Assembly: GCA_937948815.1 (NCBI GenBank)
Contig: CALFAM010000297.1
Location: 1-32,197, forward strand
From: an uncultured bacterium
Lineage (GTDB): Bacteria; Acidobacteriota; Thermoanaerobaculia; Multivoradales; J023
Length of the DNA stretch: 32,197 nt
Direction of reading: 5' to 3'
Every line of letters begins with the position of its first letter. Position 1 is the stretch's first letter. The translations under genes and the position numbers were made by a program. Below the pieces are notes generated by a model. It was not told the origin of the DNA. It made no database searches and saw nothing but the letters and a program-made list of their open reading frames with translations. Below are positions 7,686 through 15,681 of this stretch, piece by piece.

Positions 7686-8159
7686 ATGAGCACCGCAACC
7701 GCCCCCAACTCGCTCGGCCCCAAAATCGGACACATCGGCCTCAACGTTTCGAGCCTCGATCGCTCCCTGGCCTTCTACACCGACCTCCTCCCTCTCCAAG
7801 TCGTTGCCCAATCTGATGCGGCCAGCGACCAGCGGTGGGCCTTCCTCGGCCAGGATGGCGCGGTCCAGCTCACCCTCTGGGAGCAGAGCGCGGGCCGCTT
7901 CGCCACCGACCGACCCGGACTCCACCACCTCGCATTCGAGGTCGCGGATCTGGCCGCGGTCGAAGCTGCCGAGGCGCGCTTGCGTGAGCAGGATGTGCGC
8001 ATCTACCACGACGGCGTCGTGGCGCACCGTGAAGGCGCGTCGTCGGGCGGCTTGTTCTTCGAGGACCCGGACGGAACCCGGATCGAGCTGTTCACCGCGG
8101 CGGGAGCAGACGATGCACCGGCGCCCGCACATGATGGGCCAGCCTGTGGCTTCTTCTGA
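7686..8159 (+). CDS. VOC-family metalloprotein (glyoxalase/dioxygenase-like)
   Basis: 157 residues with two VOC modules. Module 1 starts KIGHIGLNVSSLDRSLAFYTDLL; module 2 starts PGLHHLAFEVADLAAVEAAEARL and ends DPDGTRIELF. Candidate metal ligands are His16, His81 and Glu134, the H-H-E set of active VOC enzymes such as glyoxalases and extradiol dioxygenases. The closing 'FFEDPDGTRIELF' is typical. An acidic, alanine-rich tail of about 20 residues follows. The start is fixed by AGGAG 5 nt upstream. Its stop lies inside the next gene (47-bp overlap), indicating translational coupling, and the divergent CGNR regulator probably controls both. The metal-dependent class is fairly sure; the substrate is not known. 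Confidence 0.88.
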   Translation: MSTATAPNSLGPKIGHIGLNVSSLDRSLAFYTDLLPLQVVAQSDAASDQRWAFLGQDGAVQLTLWEQSAGRFATDRPGLHHLAFEVADLAAVEAAEARLREQDVRIYHDGVVAHREGASSGGLFFEDPDGTRIELFTAAGADDAPAPAHDGPACGFF

Positions 8160-9066
8160 TCGCGGCGCGCACACGCCGTCGCCGGCATCCCCCTTCCACG
8201 CTGGCGAGTGGAAAGCGCAAGAGGCCGCAGGCGTCCGCACACAGGCGGATCGCTTGACAGCCATGTTTCGCGATGCGCTGCCACCGGCCGCGATCGAATT
8301 CCTCGGCGGTGAACGCATGGTGGTCGCGACGACTCTCGACCCCGAGGGTCGCCCGCATCCGTCGCTGATGCTCGGTCCGGACCTGCTGCACGCCAACGAC
8401 CCACAGCGGCTCGTCCTCTCGGTGCCACCGGTCTGGCAAGAACGGCTGGCCCGACATCTCGACCATCCGGCGCCGATTGGCCTTTTGGTGGTCGACGCCG
8501 CGACCCGCCGACGGATGCGCGTCAACGGGCGCGCCGTGATGCACGCCAAGGGCCGCGTGGCGATCGACACGGAAGCGGTCTACAGCAACTGCCCGCGGCA
8601 CATTCGCCCGCGCCGCCCTATGTCACGACCGGTGTCGGAAGCGGCACCGAAGATCGAGACGCTGGCGGCGCTCGGCAGCGAGCACCAGACATGGGCAGCG
8701 GAGGCCGATACCTTCTTCCTCGCCAGTCATCACGCTCGAGCCGGAGCCGACGCCTCACATCGAGGCGGCGACCCGGGCGTCTTGCAGCTCGACGGGGATG
8801 TGCTGTCGTTTCCTGACTACGCGGGCAACAACCTCTACAACACCTTGGGCAACCTGCTCGAAGACCCTCGGATCGGCGTTGCGATTCCAGACTTCGAACG
8901 CGGACGCATCCTCGAGATCGCCGGCCGCGCCCGCATCGCCTGGCAGGACGACGCAGGCGCCCCCGACACGCCCAAGATCAAGGTGATCAAGGCGCGGGTC
9001 GAAGTCGACATCGAGGCAGCCTGGCAGGTCGATGGCGCCTTCGCGGCGCCATGGGTCCTGGTGTAG
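8113..9066 (+). CDS. Two-domain split-barrel, pyridoxamine 5'-phosphate oxidase-like flavoprotein
   Basis: About 317 residues from ATG 8113, chosen because GGGAG sits 6 nt upstream; ATG 8131/8134 are alternatives. Two PNPOx-like split-barrel segments are visible. The first runs from AAIEFLGGERMVVATTLDPEGRPHPS to TRRRMRVNGRAV; the second from ADTFFLASHHA through GVLQLDGDVLSFPDYAGNNLY to GRILEIAGRARIAW. The second matches the FMN/substrate-binding segment of the family ('fpDy.GN....LGN...dpr.gl...Df'). Proteins of this kind use FMN or F420 to reduce or oxidise small molecules, often in detoxification. It overlaps the VOC gene by 47 bp, so the two are probably coexpressed from the promoter at 7610-7638. 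Its stop is 25 bp from the convergent Tricorn gene. Confidence 0.85.
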   Translation: MHRRPHMMGQPVASSDRGAHTPSPASPFHAGEWKAQEAAGVRTQADRLTAMFRDALPPAAIEFLGGERMVVATTLDPEGRPHPSLMLGPDLLHANDPQRLVLSVPPVWQERLARHLDHPAPIGLLVVDAATRRRMRVNGRAVMHAKGRVAIDTEAVYSNCPRHIRPRRPMSRPVSEAAPKIETLAALGSEHQTWAAEADTFFLASHHARAGADASHRGGDPGVLQLDGDVLSFPDYAGNNLYNTLGNLLEDPRIGVAIPDFERGRILEIAGRARIAWQDDAGAPDTPKIKVIKARVEVDIEAAWQVDGAFAAPWVLV

Positions 9067-9091
9067 CGCTCCGCAACCCGGTCGAGGGGCA

Positions 9092-12000
9092 CTACGGCTG
9101 CGGGCGCAGGACGCGGACAGGATCCGGCGGCTGGGGCAACAGCTCGACGCCCTGGGTCTCGAGCAGCTCGAGGGCGACTTCGACCGCCTTCTCGAGCTGC
9201 GGATCATGGCCGGCGTTGACCAGCTTGGGATCCTGCTCGACCTCGATGTCCGGGGCCACACCTTCGTTCTCCACGGCCCACTCACCTTCGACGTTGTAGA
9301 ACCCACCTCGCGGCGCGGTGATGAAACCACCGTCGATCAGGCTCGGTACGTCCCAAATCCCGACCAAGCCACCCCAGGTCTTGGTGCCGACCAACGGCCC
9401 GATCTTGGCGGCACGGAACATGTACGGCAGCATGTCGCCACCGGAACCCGACATCTCGTTGATGAGCATCACCTTCGGTCCCCACACCGCAGCATTCGGT
9501 GCGGTAAAGGGCTGCTTGTCGCCCACGGGATTGTTGAAGTATCCGTAGAGCTGCCGGTTGAGATAGTCGATCACATAGTCGGCGATGAGTCCGCCCTGGT
9601 TGAAACGTTCATCGATCACCGCCCCCTTCTTGTCGGTCTGAGCGAAGAAGTAGCGGGTGAAGTTGGTGTAGCCGCCGTCCGCCGTATCCGGCACCCAAAC
9701 GTAGGCGAGCTGGCCATCCGACAGCTCCTCGACCCGGCGACGGTTGCCCTCGAGCCACTCGCGCTGACGAAGCGCGACCTCGTTGCGCGTGGGCACGACG
9801 GTCACCTTGCGGGCACCTTCCAGTGTCGGCTTGTCATTGAGCATCAGAACCGTCTGACGATCGGCGGTGCGATCGAACAGGCTGTACGGATTCATCGATG
9901 CATCGAGCGGCACGCCATCGACCGCCAGCAAATAGTCGCCCTCATGAGCGTCGATCCCAGGGCCGGCCAGGGGTGATCGCAGGTCGGGATTCCAATTCTC
10001 GCCGACGTAGATCTTGGCAAATCGGTAGTGCCCGTCCGCGACTTCGAGATCGACACCCAACAAGCCACCCGGAACGCGATCGACGTCGGGCTCGTCGCCG
10101 CCGCCGGTAAATGAGTGACCGATGGCGGTCTCCCCGCCCAGAATGTCGAGCAGATAGGTCAGATCTGCGCGGTGTCGGACGTGCTCGACCCAAGGCTGAT
10201 AGGCCTCCCACGCCCACTCCAGGTCGAGCCCGTGAACGTTCTCGACATAGAAGTAGTCACGCTGGAAACGCCACGCCTCGCGGAAGATCTGCTGCCATTC
10301 CGCAGCTGGATCGACCTTCATCCGCAAGCCTGAAAGATCGATCGCCCCCTCACCAGGTGAAGGCTTGCTGCTGGCGTCGGCGATGAAATAGGCATCGCCG
10401 GTCGTGCCATAGAGCAGCTTCTTGCCGTCGGCAGAAAGGGCAACCGAGGCGACACCTTCCAGAAGCTGGTCTGCCTTGCGTTCACTGAGCTTGTAGCGAT
10501 GAAGGCGATCGCCACGTTCGTTGGGTACGGACTCGGTATAGAAAACCTGCCCTTCTTCACCCGCGAGCAAGCGAGTATAGGCCCGCACGGGTACGTCGAT
10601 TGCCAGGATGCGCTGACCGATTCCTTGGAAGTCGATGCGCACTGTCACCGCTTCGTCATCCCCATCCGAGCCCGCAACCGACCGATCACCGGCATCGTCG
10701 GCCTTTGCATCGGCTTGCTTGCTCTCTGCGTCGTCTTCGGCGCCATCGTGCTTCGCAGCTTCGTCGTCGCTCTCGGGGGCGAACGGTGACGGTTCCTCGG
10801 CCGACAAAACCACCACGTAGATCGCACGACTGATGCGCGTTGGCAACGAGCTGAGGTCCAGCCAGCCGACGTTCAAGCCCAGGTTGGTGCTAGCAAGAAA
10901 GTAGAGGTATTTCCCGCTCGGGTCCCAGGCCGGGGTGTGGGCGTCGGACAGGCCATCGGTAATCTGATGCGACGTGCTGTCGGCCAACGAATAAGCCGAA
11001 ATCACGTTGAGCTCGTTGGGCAGCCGCTTGCTGTAGGCGATCCACTGAGCGTCCGGTGACCACTCCGGATAGATCAGACGATTGGGATGGGCAAAGCCCT
11101 CGTTGTCGATCAGCCGTGCTTTGCCCGTCGCCACTTCCACCACCCACAGGTTGCGATCGGCGTCACCGAATGCAATGTGCTTCGAGTCGGGGGACCAGCG
11201 TGGGGTGTAGTAGAACGTCGGCGACTCGAGATCGATCACCCGCTCGTTGTCGCCGAACTGATCCGCGATGACCAGGTGATACTCGCCGCGGTCGCCATCG
11301 CGGGGCGCGTCCGAGAACCAGGCGATGTGCTGGCCGTCCGGTGACCACGCGGGGGCACGGTCCGCGGTACCGGAAGAACGCGTCAAGTTGCGTACGTCGC
11401 CCTTCTCGGCCGGGACCGTGAAGATCTCGCCCCGTGCTTCGAACAGCGCCCGCTTACCACTGGGCGACAACGAGGCGCCCTGAACCATGTCGGCGACGTC
11501 CTCCCAGTGCGGACGGGCCCACGGGAAGTCACCGCGCAGGTGGACATCCATCTTGCGTGGCTCGCCGCCGGCCGCATCCAGGACCTGGAGGTAGCCATCG
11601 TGCTCGAAGACCACGGCGTCGGGCCCCGCGGACAGGCTCTTGGCGTCAAAGACCTTGAAATGAGTCCGCTGGGTGAGCTGCTCCGTCTCGAAGTCGAAGG
11701 ACCAGACGTTGGAGGCATGGTCACGGTCGCTGAGAAAAAAGACCGTCGACCCGATCCAAACCGGAGAGAGATCGTTGCTCCCGGCCCATGGCAACCGCGT
11801 TACCTCTTCGCTCGCGAAGTCGTAGATCCGAATCGGATTGGCCTGGCCGCCGCGGTAATTGCGGAACTCGGTCTCCCAGGGCTGCACGAGCTGGTACGCG
11901 AGCTTCTTGCCGTCCGGCGAGAACCAAGCGCGCTCCGCGCGCGGCAGCGGCAAGGGAGTCGGCAGGCCACCCGTGACCGCCACAGACCACATGCGCGACA

Positions 12001-12415
12001 TCGGGCGGGGCTGATTGGTGCGCCCGGACACGAAGAGGACGCGCGAACCGTCGGGAGTGAAGCCGCGGGCGCGATCCGCCAGTGGATGCCAGGTCATCCG
12101 GATCGGCTCACCACCCTCCACCGGAACCCGAAAGACATCGGTGTTGCCGTCGTAGTCGCCGGTGAAGGCGATCCACCGGCCATCCGGCGAGAAGTGGGGC
12201 TCACTCTCGAGACCATCGGAGGTCGTCAGTCGACGCGCGTCGCCACCATCGCGGCCAACAATCCAGATGTCTCCCGCATAGACGAAGGCAATCTGGGTCG
12301 AACTGATCGCCGGCGAGCGTAGCAAGCGTGCGCCATCCGACGCGGCTGCCGGCGAGGCGAGGGCCCAGAGGGTGACGGCCAACCCGAAGGCCGAGAGCGA
12401 TTTCCGTGAAGTCAT
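9092..12415 (-). CDS. Exported Tricorn-type protease (beta-propeller, PDZ, S41 peptidase)
   Basis: 1107 residues from ATG 12415, which has AGGAG 8 nt upstream and opens a signal peptide (MTSRKSLSAFGLAVTLWALA, cleavage after SPAAAS). The N-terminal half is a run of WD40/PD40-like propeller blades (SPDGRWIAFTGD, SPDGKKLAYQ, SPSGKRALFEARG, SPDGQHIAWFSD and others). An acidic low-complexity linker (about 536-592) precedes the C1/PDZ/C2 catalytic half. By comparison with archaeal Tricorn, His767, nucleophile Ser991 (NEMSGSGGD) and Glu1051 (NEGVAPDIEVE) form the active site; Gly766 stands where the archaeal enzyme has the supporting Ser745. Tricorn degrades oligopeptides released by larger proteases; the signal peptide places this one in the periplasm. 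It diverges from the hydroxyproline operon, whose regulator may influence both through the shared 140-bp region. Confidence 0.93.
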   Translation of the reverse strand: MTSRKSLSAFGLAVTLWALASPAAASDGARLLRSPAISSTQIAFVYAGDIWIVGRDGGDARRLTTSDGLESEPHFSPDGRWIAFTGDYDGNTDVFRVPVEGGEPIRMTWHPLADRARGFTPDGSRVLFVSGRTNQPRPMSRMWSVAVTGGLPTPLPLPRAERAWFSPDGKKLAYQLVQPWETEFRNYRGGQANPIRIYDFASEEVTRLPWAGSNDLSPVWIGSTVFFLSDRDHASNVWSFDFETEQLTQRTHFKVFDAKSLSAGPDAVVFEHDGYLQVLDAAGGEPRKMDVHLRGDFPWARPHWEDVADMVQGASLSPSGKRALFEARGEIFTVPAEKGDVRNLTRSSGTADRAPAWSPDGQHIAWFSDAPRDGDRGEYHLVIADQFGDNERVIDLESPTFYYTPRWSPDSKHIAFGDADRNLWVVEVATGKARLIDNEGFAHPNRLIYPEWSPDAQWIAYSKRLPNELNVISAYSLADSTSHQITDGLSDAHTPAWDPSGKYLYFLASTNLGLNVGWLDLSSLPTRISRAIYVVVLSAEEPSPFAPESDDEAAKHDGAEDDAESKQADAKADDAGDRSVAGSDGDDEAVTVRIDFQGIGQRILAIDVPVRAYTRLLAGEEGQVFYTESVPNERGDRLHRYKLSERKADQLLEGVASVALSADGKKLLYGTTGDAYFIADASSKPSPGEGAIDLSGLRMKVDPAAEWQQIFREAWRFQRDYFYVENVHGLDLEWAWEAYQPWVEHVRHRADLTYLLDILGGETAIGHSFTGGGDEPDVDRVPGGLLGVDLEVADGHYRFAKIYVGENWNPDLRSPLAGPGIDAHEGDYLLAVDGVPLDASMNPYSLFDRTADRQTVLMLNDKPTLEGARKVTVVPTRNEVALRQREWLEGNRRRVEELSDGQLAYVWVPDTADGGYTNFTRYFFAQTDKKGAVIDERFNQGGLIADYVIDYLNRQLYGYFNNPVGDKQPFTAPNAAVWGPKVMLINEMSGSGGDMLPYMFRAAKIGPLVGTKTWGGLVGIWDVPSLIDGGFITAPRGGFYNVEGEWAVENEGVAPDIEVEQDPKLVNAGHDPQLEKAVEVALELLETQGVELLPQPPDPVRVLRPQP

Positions 12416-12519
12416 TGATGTCTCCTGAACGGACAGGGTGTCTGGGACGCAGACGCCGGCACCCGCCGACGTCACGAGATGGTACGGAAGCTGTCGGCCT
12501 CGCGTCCGCAATGCGAGGT

Positions 12520-12548
12520 TGACCAGTTCAACGCTATAGCGTATATTC
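12520..12548 (+). promoter_or_regulatory. Promoter with two palindromes; leaderless start of the hydroxyproline operon
   Basis: TTGACC at 12520-12525, a 17-bp spacer and TATATT at 12543-12548 make a strong sigma-70 promoter. Its expected start point (about 12555) coincides with the ATG at 12556, so the message would be leaderless. Two palindromes cover it: TTGACCAGTTCAA (12520-12532, over the -35) and ACGCTATAGCGT (12532-12543, a perfect 12-mer in the spacer). The latter is a good candidate operator for the XRE regulator encoded just downstream. Confidence 0.75.
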
Positions 12549-12555
12549 CTACGCC

Positions 12556-13137
12556 ATGAGTAAGTCAGTCGATACGAGCCACCCCGCCGACATCGGAGCC
12601 AACGTCCGCCGCCGACGGCGCGCGCTGGGCTTCACCCTCGATCAACTCGCCGAAGCGAGCGGCGTCAGCCCGACGATGCTCTCCGAGGTCGAGCGGTCGG
12701 TGAAGAATCCAACCGTCAAGCTCGCGTACCAGATCGCACGTGCGCTCGGCTGCTCGCTCACGGAGCTTCTCGAAGAGCATGGCGTACATCCTCCCACCGT
12801 CATCCGCGCCGAGGATCGACGCACACTGATTGATCCGGAGACCGGCGTCGAACGCTACGCTCTCTCACCAGACTTCCTGAAACGCGGAATCGAGCTGGCA
12901 TCGTACCGAATTCCTCCGGGTGCGTCAGCCGGCGAGATGGCCGCCAACCGTGCCGGCATCATCGAGCACGTCGTCGTTACCGAGGGAGCGCTGACCTTGG
13001 TGCTCGGCGGCCGAGCGTTCCACCTGGCCGAAGGCGATGGCGCGACCTACGGCCCCCAAGTCGCGATCGAATACCGCAACGACGGCGATTCCCCCTGCTC
13101 GTTCCAGTTGGTCTCAGACGCCTCGCGCGCGCTCTGA
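12556..13137 (+). CDS. XRE-family regulator with C-terminal cupin domain
   Basis: 193 residues. Residues 13-70 form an XRE helix-turn-helix (IGANVRRRRRALGFTLDQLA, then GVSPTMLSEVERSVKNPTVK). Residues about 110-188 form a small cupin barrel (ASYRIPPGASAGE, HVVVTEGALTLVLGGRAFHLAEGD), which in this family senses a small metabolite. No ribosome-binding site precedes ATG 12556, and the promoter's predicted start is at the ATG itself. The first catabolic gene follows after 28 bp, so the regulator is probably the first gene of the operon and controls its own synthesis. XRE-cupin regulators often control amino-acid or amine catabolism. Hydroxyproline or a pathway intermediate as effector is inferred from the neighbours. 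Confidence 0.92.
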   Translation: MSKSVDTSHPADIGANVRRRRRALGFTLDQLAEASGVSPTMLSEVERSVKNPTVKLAYQIARALGCSLTELLEEHGVHPPTVIRAEDRRTLIDPETGVERYALSPDFLKRGIELASYRIPPGASAGEMAANRAGIIEHVVVTEGALTLVLGGRAFHLAEGDGATYGPQVAIEYRNDGDSPCSFQLVSDASRAL

Positions 13138-13165
13138 GCCTCCGGCACGCCACGAAGCCAACCCA

Positions 13166-14218
13166 ATGTCCTTTTCGATGCCAGATCCGGTTCACAGCGT
13201 CCGCGTCATCGACTCTCACACCGAGGGCGAGCCCACCCGCGTGGTGGTCGCCGGCTATCCGGAGCTCGGCCCCGGCAGCGCTGCCGACCGGCTGCGGAGA
13301 CTGCGCGCGCACCACGATGGCTTTCGCTCGTCGATCTGCAACGAGCCGCGTGGCTTCGATGCCCTGGTCGGCAGCGTGCTGCTTCCGCCGTCTCGCCCCG
13401 ACGCCATTGCCCAGGTGATCTTCTTCAACAACGTGGGCTACCTCGGCATGTGCGTGCACGGCGCCATCGGTGTCGGCGAGACGCTCCGGCACCTCGGCCA
13501 CATCCAGGCCGGTGCTGGACGCCATCGCCTGGAAACCCCGGTCGGTGACGTCTTTCTCGATGTGCAGGCCGATGGATCGATCGCGATCGAGAACATCGAG
13601 TCGTTTCGTGCTGCCAAGAACGTCTCGGTCGAGACCGTGCACCATGGCACCGTGACCGGGGACGTCGCGTGGGGTGGCAACTGGTTCTTCCTCATCGAGG
13701 ACCATGGTCTCGCGCTGTCGCTCGCCAACCTCGACGCCCTTACCGACTACGCCTGGGAAGTCCGGGGTGCGCTTCGTGCCGCGCGCATCGTCGGCCGTTT
13801 CGGCATCGACGAAGGCACGGGGGAAGAACACGAGATCGACCACATCGAGCTCTTCGGCCCACCCCAGCGGTTGGACGCGGACAGCCGCAACTTCGTGCTC
13901 TGCCCGGGCCGCGCCTACGATCGCTCGCCCTGCGGCACGGGCACGAGTGCCAAGATGGCCTGCCTGGCGGCTGACGGCAAGCTGCAAGACGGCGAGCTCT
14001 GGCGTCAAGAGAGCATCATCGGCAGCCGTTTCACCGGTACCGTCGTGCGGACGGCCCGGGGCGTCGTGCCAACCGTTTCCGGCCGTGCCTGGGTGACTGC
14101 AGAGAGCACGCTGATGCTGCGCGCGGACGACCCGCTACGCGAGGGAATCCGTCCACCGACACCCTCTGCAACACGGCCCCCGGTCGATGCCAGCGCTGCC
14201 GCAGGCGGAGCGGCATGA
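13166..14218 (+). CDS. lhpA: 4-hydroxyproline 2-epimerase (proline racemase family)
   Basis: 350 residues from ATG 13166; the protein then begins SVRVIDSHTEGEPTRVVVAG, the standard N-terminus of the family. Two catalytic cysteines are present: Cys96 (GYLGMCVHGAIG) and Cys256 (DRSPCGTGTSAKMA). Having both marks a racemase or epimerase and argues against trans-3-hydroxyproline dehydratase, where the second is Thr. The enzyme inverts the alpha carbon of trans-4-hydroxy-L-proline to give cis-4-hydroxy-D-proline, the first step of the pathway encoded here. A Val stands after Cys96 where the family usually has Gly. The stop overlaps the next start (ATGA at 14215). Proline racemase activity is the alternative; the deaminase and semialdehyde dehydrogenase genes downstream favour hydroxyproline. 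Confidence 0.93.
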   Translation: MSFSMPDPVHSVRVIDSHTEGEPTRVVVAGYPELGPGSAADRLRRLRAHHDGFRSSICNEPRGFDALVGSVLLPPSRPDAIAQVIFFNNVGYLGMCVHGAIGVGETLRHLGHIQAGAGRHRLETPVGDVFLDVQADGSIAIENIESFRAAKNVSVETVHHGTVTGDVAWGGNWFFLIEDHGLALSLANLDALTDYAWEVRGALRAARIVGRFGIDEGTGEEHEIDHIELFGPPQRLDADSRNFVLCPGRAYDRSPCGTGTSAKMACLAADGKLQDGELWRQESIIGSRFTGTVVRTARGVVPTVSGRAWVTAESTLMLRADDPLREGIRPPTPSATRPPVDASAAAGGAA

Positions 14219-15420
14219 AGCAGTTCGACGCGATCGTCGTCGGCGGCGGAATCGTCGGCGCGGCATGCGCAGAAGCCCTGGCACACGTGGGCGGTACGGT
14301 TCGGCTCCTCGAGCGCGGACACATTGCCGGCGGTGCCACGGCAGCGGGCATGGGTCACGTCCTGGTGCTCGACGATTCCGACGCCCAGCTCGCCTTGACC
14401 CGGATCGGCCGCTCGCTGTGGACCGAGCGATGGTCGCACCTGCCACCCGCGGTCGAGCGCGATGCCTGCGGCACGATCTGGGTGGCAGCCGATGAGGCAG
14501 AGCTCGAAGCCGCCTCCAGACGGGCGACCGCCTACGCAGCCCACGGTATCGAAGCCGAGTTGCTCGACGCCGAGGCACTCTACGGCCATGAGCCGCGCCT
14601 GCGACGCGGCCTCGCCGGGGGCTTGCGCATTCCTGGGGATCGTGTGCTGTACCCGCCGACCGCGACCCGTCACCTCCTCGATCGGGCCGTCGCAGCCGGC
14701 GCCGTCATCTTGGAACGTACGCCGGTCCAGCGCGCGGGCAACGGCCATGTCGACCTGGCCGACGGCAACCGATTCGAGGCCGATCTGGTCGTTATCGCCG
14801 CGGGCCTGGCAACACCGATGTTGGTCGACGTGCCGGGCCTGGTGATTCGCCCCAAGAAGGGCCATCTTTCGATCACGGCGCGGTGTCCAGGCCTCCTTCG
14901 CCACCAGCTGATCGAGCTCGGCTATCTCACCAGCGCCCATGGCGACGAGGCCGCCTCCGTGGCGTTCAATCTCCAGCCACGGGCCACCGGTCAGATCCTG
15001 ATCGGATCTTCGCGACAGCTCGACGACAACGAACCGCATGTCGACCAGGGCATCGTCGCGCGCATGCTGGCGCGCGCCACCGAGTACCTTCCAGCGCTCG
15101 GCAACGTTCCCATCGTCCGCACCTGGACCGGGTTCCGCCCCGCAACGCCGGATCATCTTCCGGTCATCGGCCCAGTTCCGGGCGCCCCTCGTCTGTGGCT
15201 CGCCGCCGGCCATGAAGGATTCGGCATCGCGACAGCCCTGGGCACGGCGCGCTTACTGGTCGACCAGTGGTTGGATCGGCAGCCGACCATCGACCCACGA
15301 CCGTTTCGGGTCGAGCGTTTGAGCGCCACCCACCGTGCCACCGCCTGTGTCCCCCGGGGGGCTCCCGAATGCGCGGCCGTGCCGGACCAGGATTCACCGC
15401 CGTCCCCGTTCGCCGCTTGA
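14215..15420 (+). CDS. lhpB: D-hydroxyproline dehydrogenase, DAO-type FAD subunit
   Basis: 401 residues. The N-terminal dinucleotide-binding motif is AIVVGGGIVGAACAEAL (G10-x-G12-x-x-G15). The C-terminal part WTGFRPATPDHLPVIGPV...LAAGHEGFGIATALGTA is the conserved second FAD-contact region of D-amino-acid/sarcosine-oxidase-type enzymes. It oxidises cis-4-hydroxy-D-proline to 1-pyrroline-4-hydroxy-2-carboxylate. In this operon it lies with a small 2Fe-2S protein and a second FAD protein, the three-subunit arrangement known for the membrane-associated D-hydroxyproline dehydrogenases of Pseudomonas-type pathways. Such enzymes pass electrons to the respiratory chain instead of making hydrogen peroxide. 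It overlaps the epimerase by 4 bp. A role on other D- or N-methyl amino acids cannot be excluded, but the context is strong. Confidence 0.9.
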   Translation: MKQFDAIVVGGGIVGAACAEALAHVGGTVRLLERGHIAGGATAAGMGHVLVLDDSDAQLALTRIGRSLWTERWSHLPPAVERDACGTIWVAADEAELEAASRRATAYAAHGIEAELLDAEALYGHEPRLRRGLAGGLRIPGDRVLYPPTATRHLLDRAVAAGAVILERTPVQRAGNGHVDLADGNRFEADLVVIAAGLATPMLVDVPGLVIRPKKGHLSITARCPGLLRHQLIELGYLTSAHGDEAASVAFNLQPRATGQILIGSSRQLDDNEPHVDQGIVARMLARATEYLPALGNVPIVRTWTGFRPATPDHLPVIGPVPGAPRLWLAAGHEGFGIATALGTARLLVDQWLDRQPTIDPRPFRVERLSATHRATACVPRGAPECAAVPDQDSPPSPFAA

Positions 15421-15424
15421 TGCC

Positions 15425-15673
15425 ATGGAGAATCGCCTCCAGCTCACGATCGACGGTCGAACTGTCTGGGTAGCGCCCGGTACGACGGTCGCCGCCGCCT
15501 GGGTGGATCTGCATGCACCAGCGATTCGGCGCTCGGTCGCCGGTCAGCCGCGTGGCCCACTCTGCGGCATGGGCATCTGCTACGAGTGCCGCGCCACGGT
15601 CGACGGTCATCCCCACACACGCACCTGCCAGACCCCGTGTCGAGACGGCATGACCATCACGACGGATCGTTGA
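15425..15673 (+). CDS. Small (2Fe-2S)-binding subunit of D-hydroxyproline dehydrogenase
   Basis: 82 residues, a short ferredoxin-fold protein. Cys47, Cys52, Cys55 and Cys68 give the C-x4-C-x2-C-x12-C pattern of plant-type 2Fe-2S subunits (LCGMGICYECRATVDG, TRTCQTPC); Cys72 is extra. The motif is the same as in the small subunits of multi-subunit sarcosine oxidase and hydroxyproline dehydrogenase, where the cluster joins the two flavin subunits. The ATG lies 4 bp after the previous stop with no clear ribosome-binding site, so translation is probably coupled to the upstream gene. The next subunit gene begins 8 bp downstream. Confidence 0.92.
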   Translation: MENRLQLTIDGRTVWVAPGTTVAAAWVDLHAPAIRRSVAGQPRGPLCGMGICYECRATVDGHPHTRTCQTPCRDGMTITTDR

Positions 15674-15681
15674 GATCACCC

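Noticed and set aside
9032-9976. Plus-strand open frame of 314 codons opposite the Tricorn peptidase domain
   Set aside because: The minus strand encodes catalytic motifs of Tricorn; the plus frame has no ribosome-binding site and no recognisable domain.
14005-15213. Minus-strand open frame of 402 codons opposite the DAO-type gene
   Set aside because: The plus-strand gene has complete FAD motifs and overlaps correctly with both neighbours.
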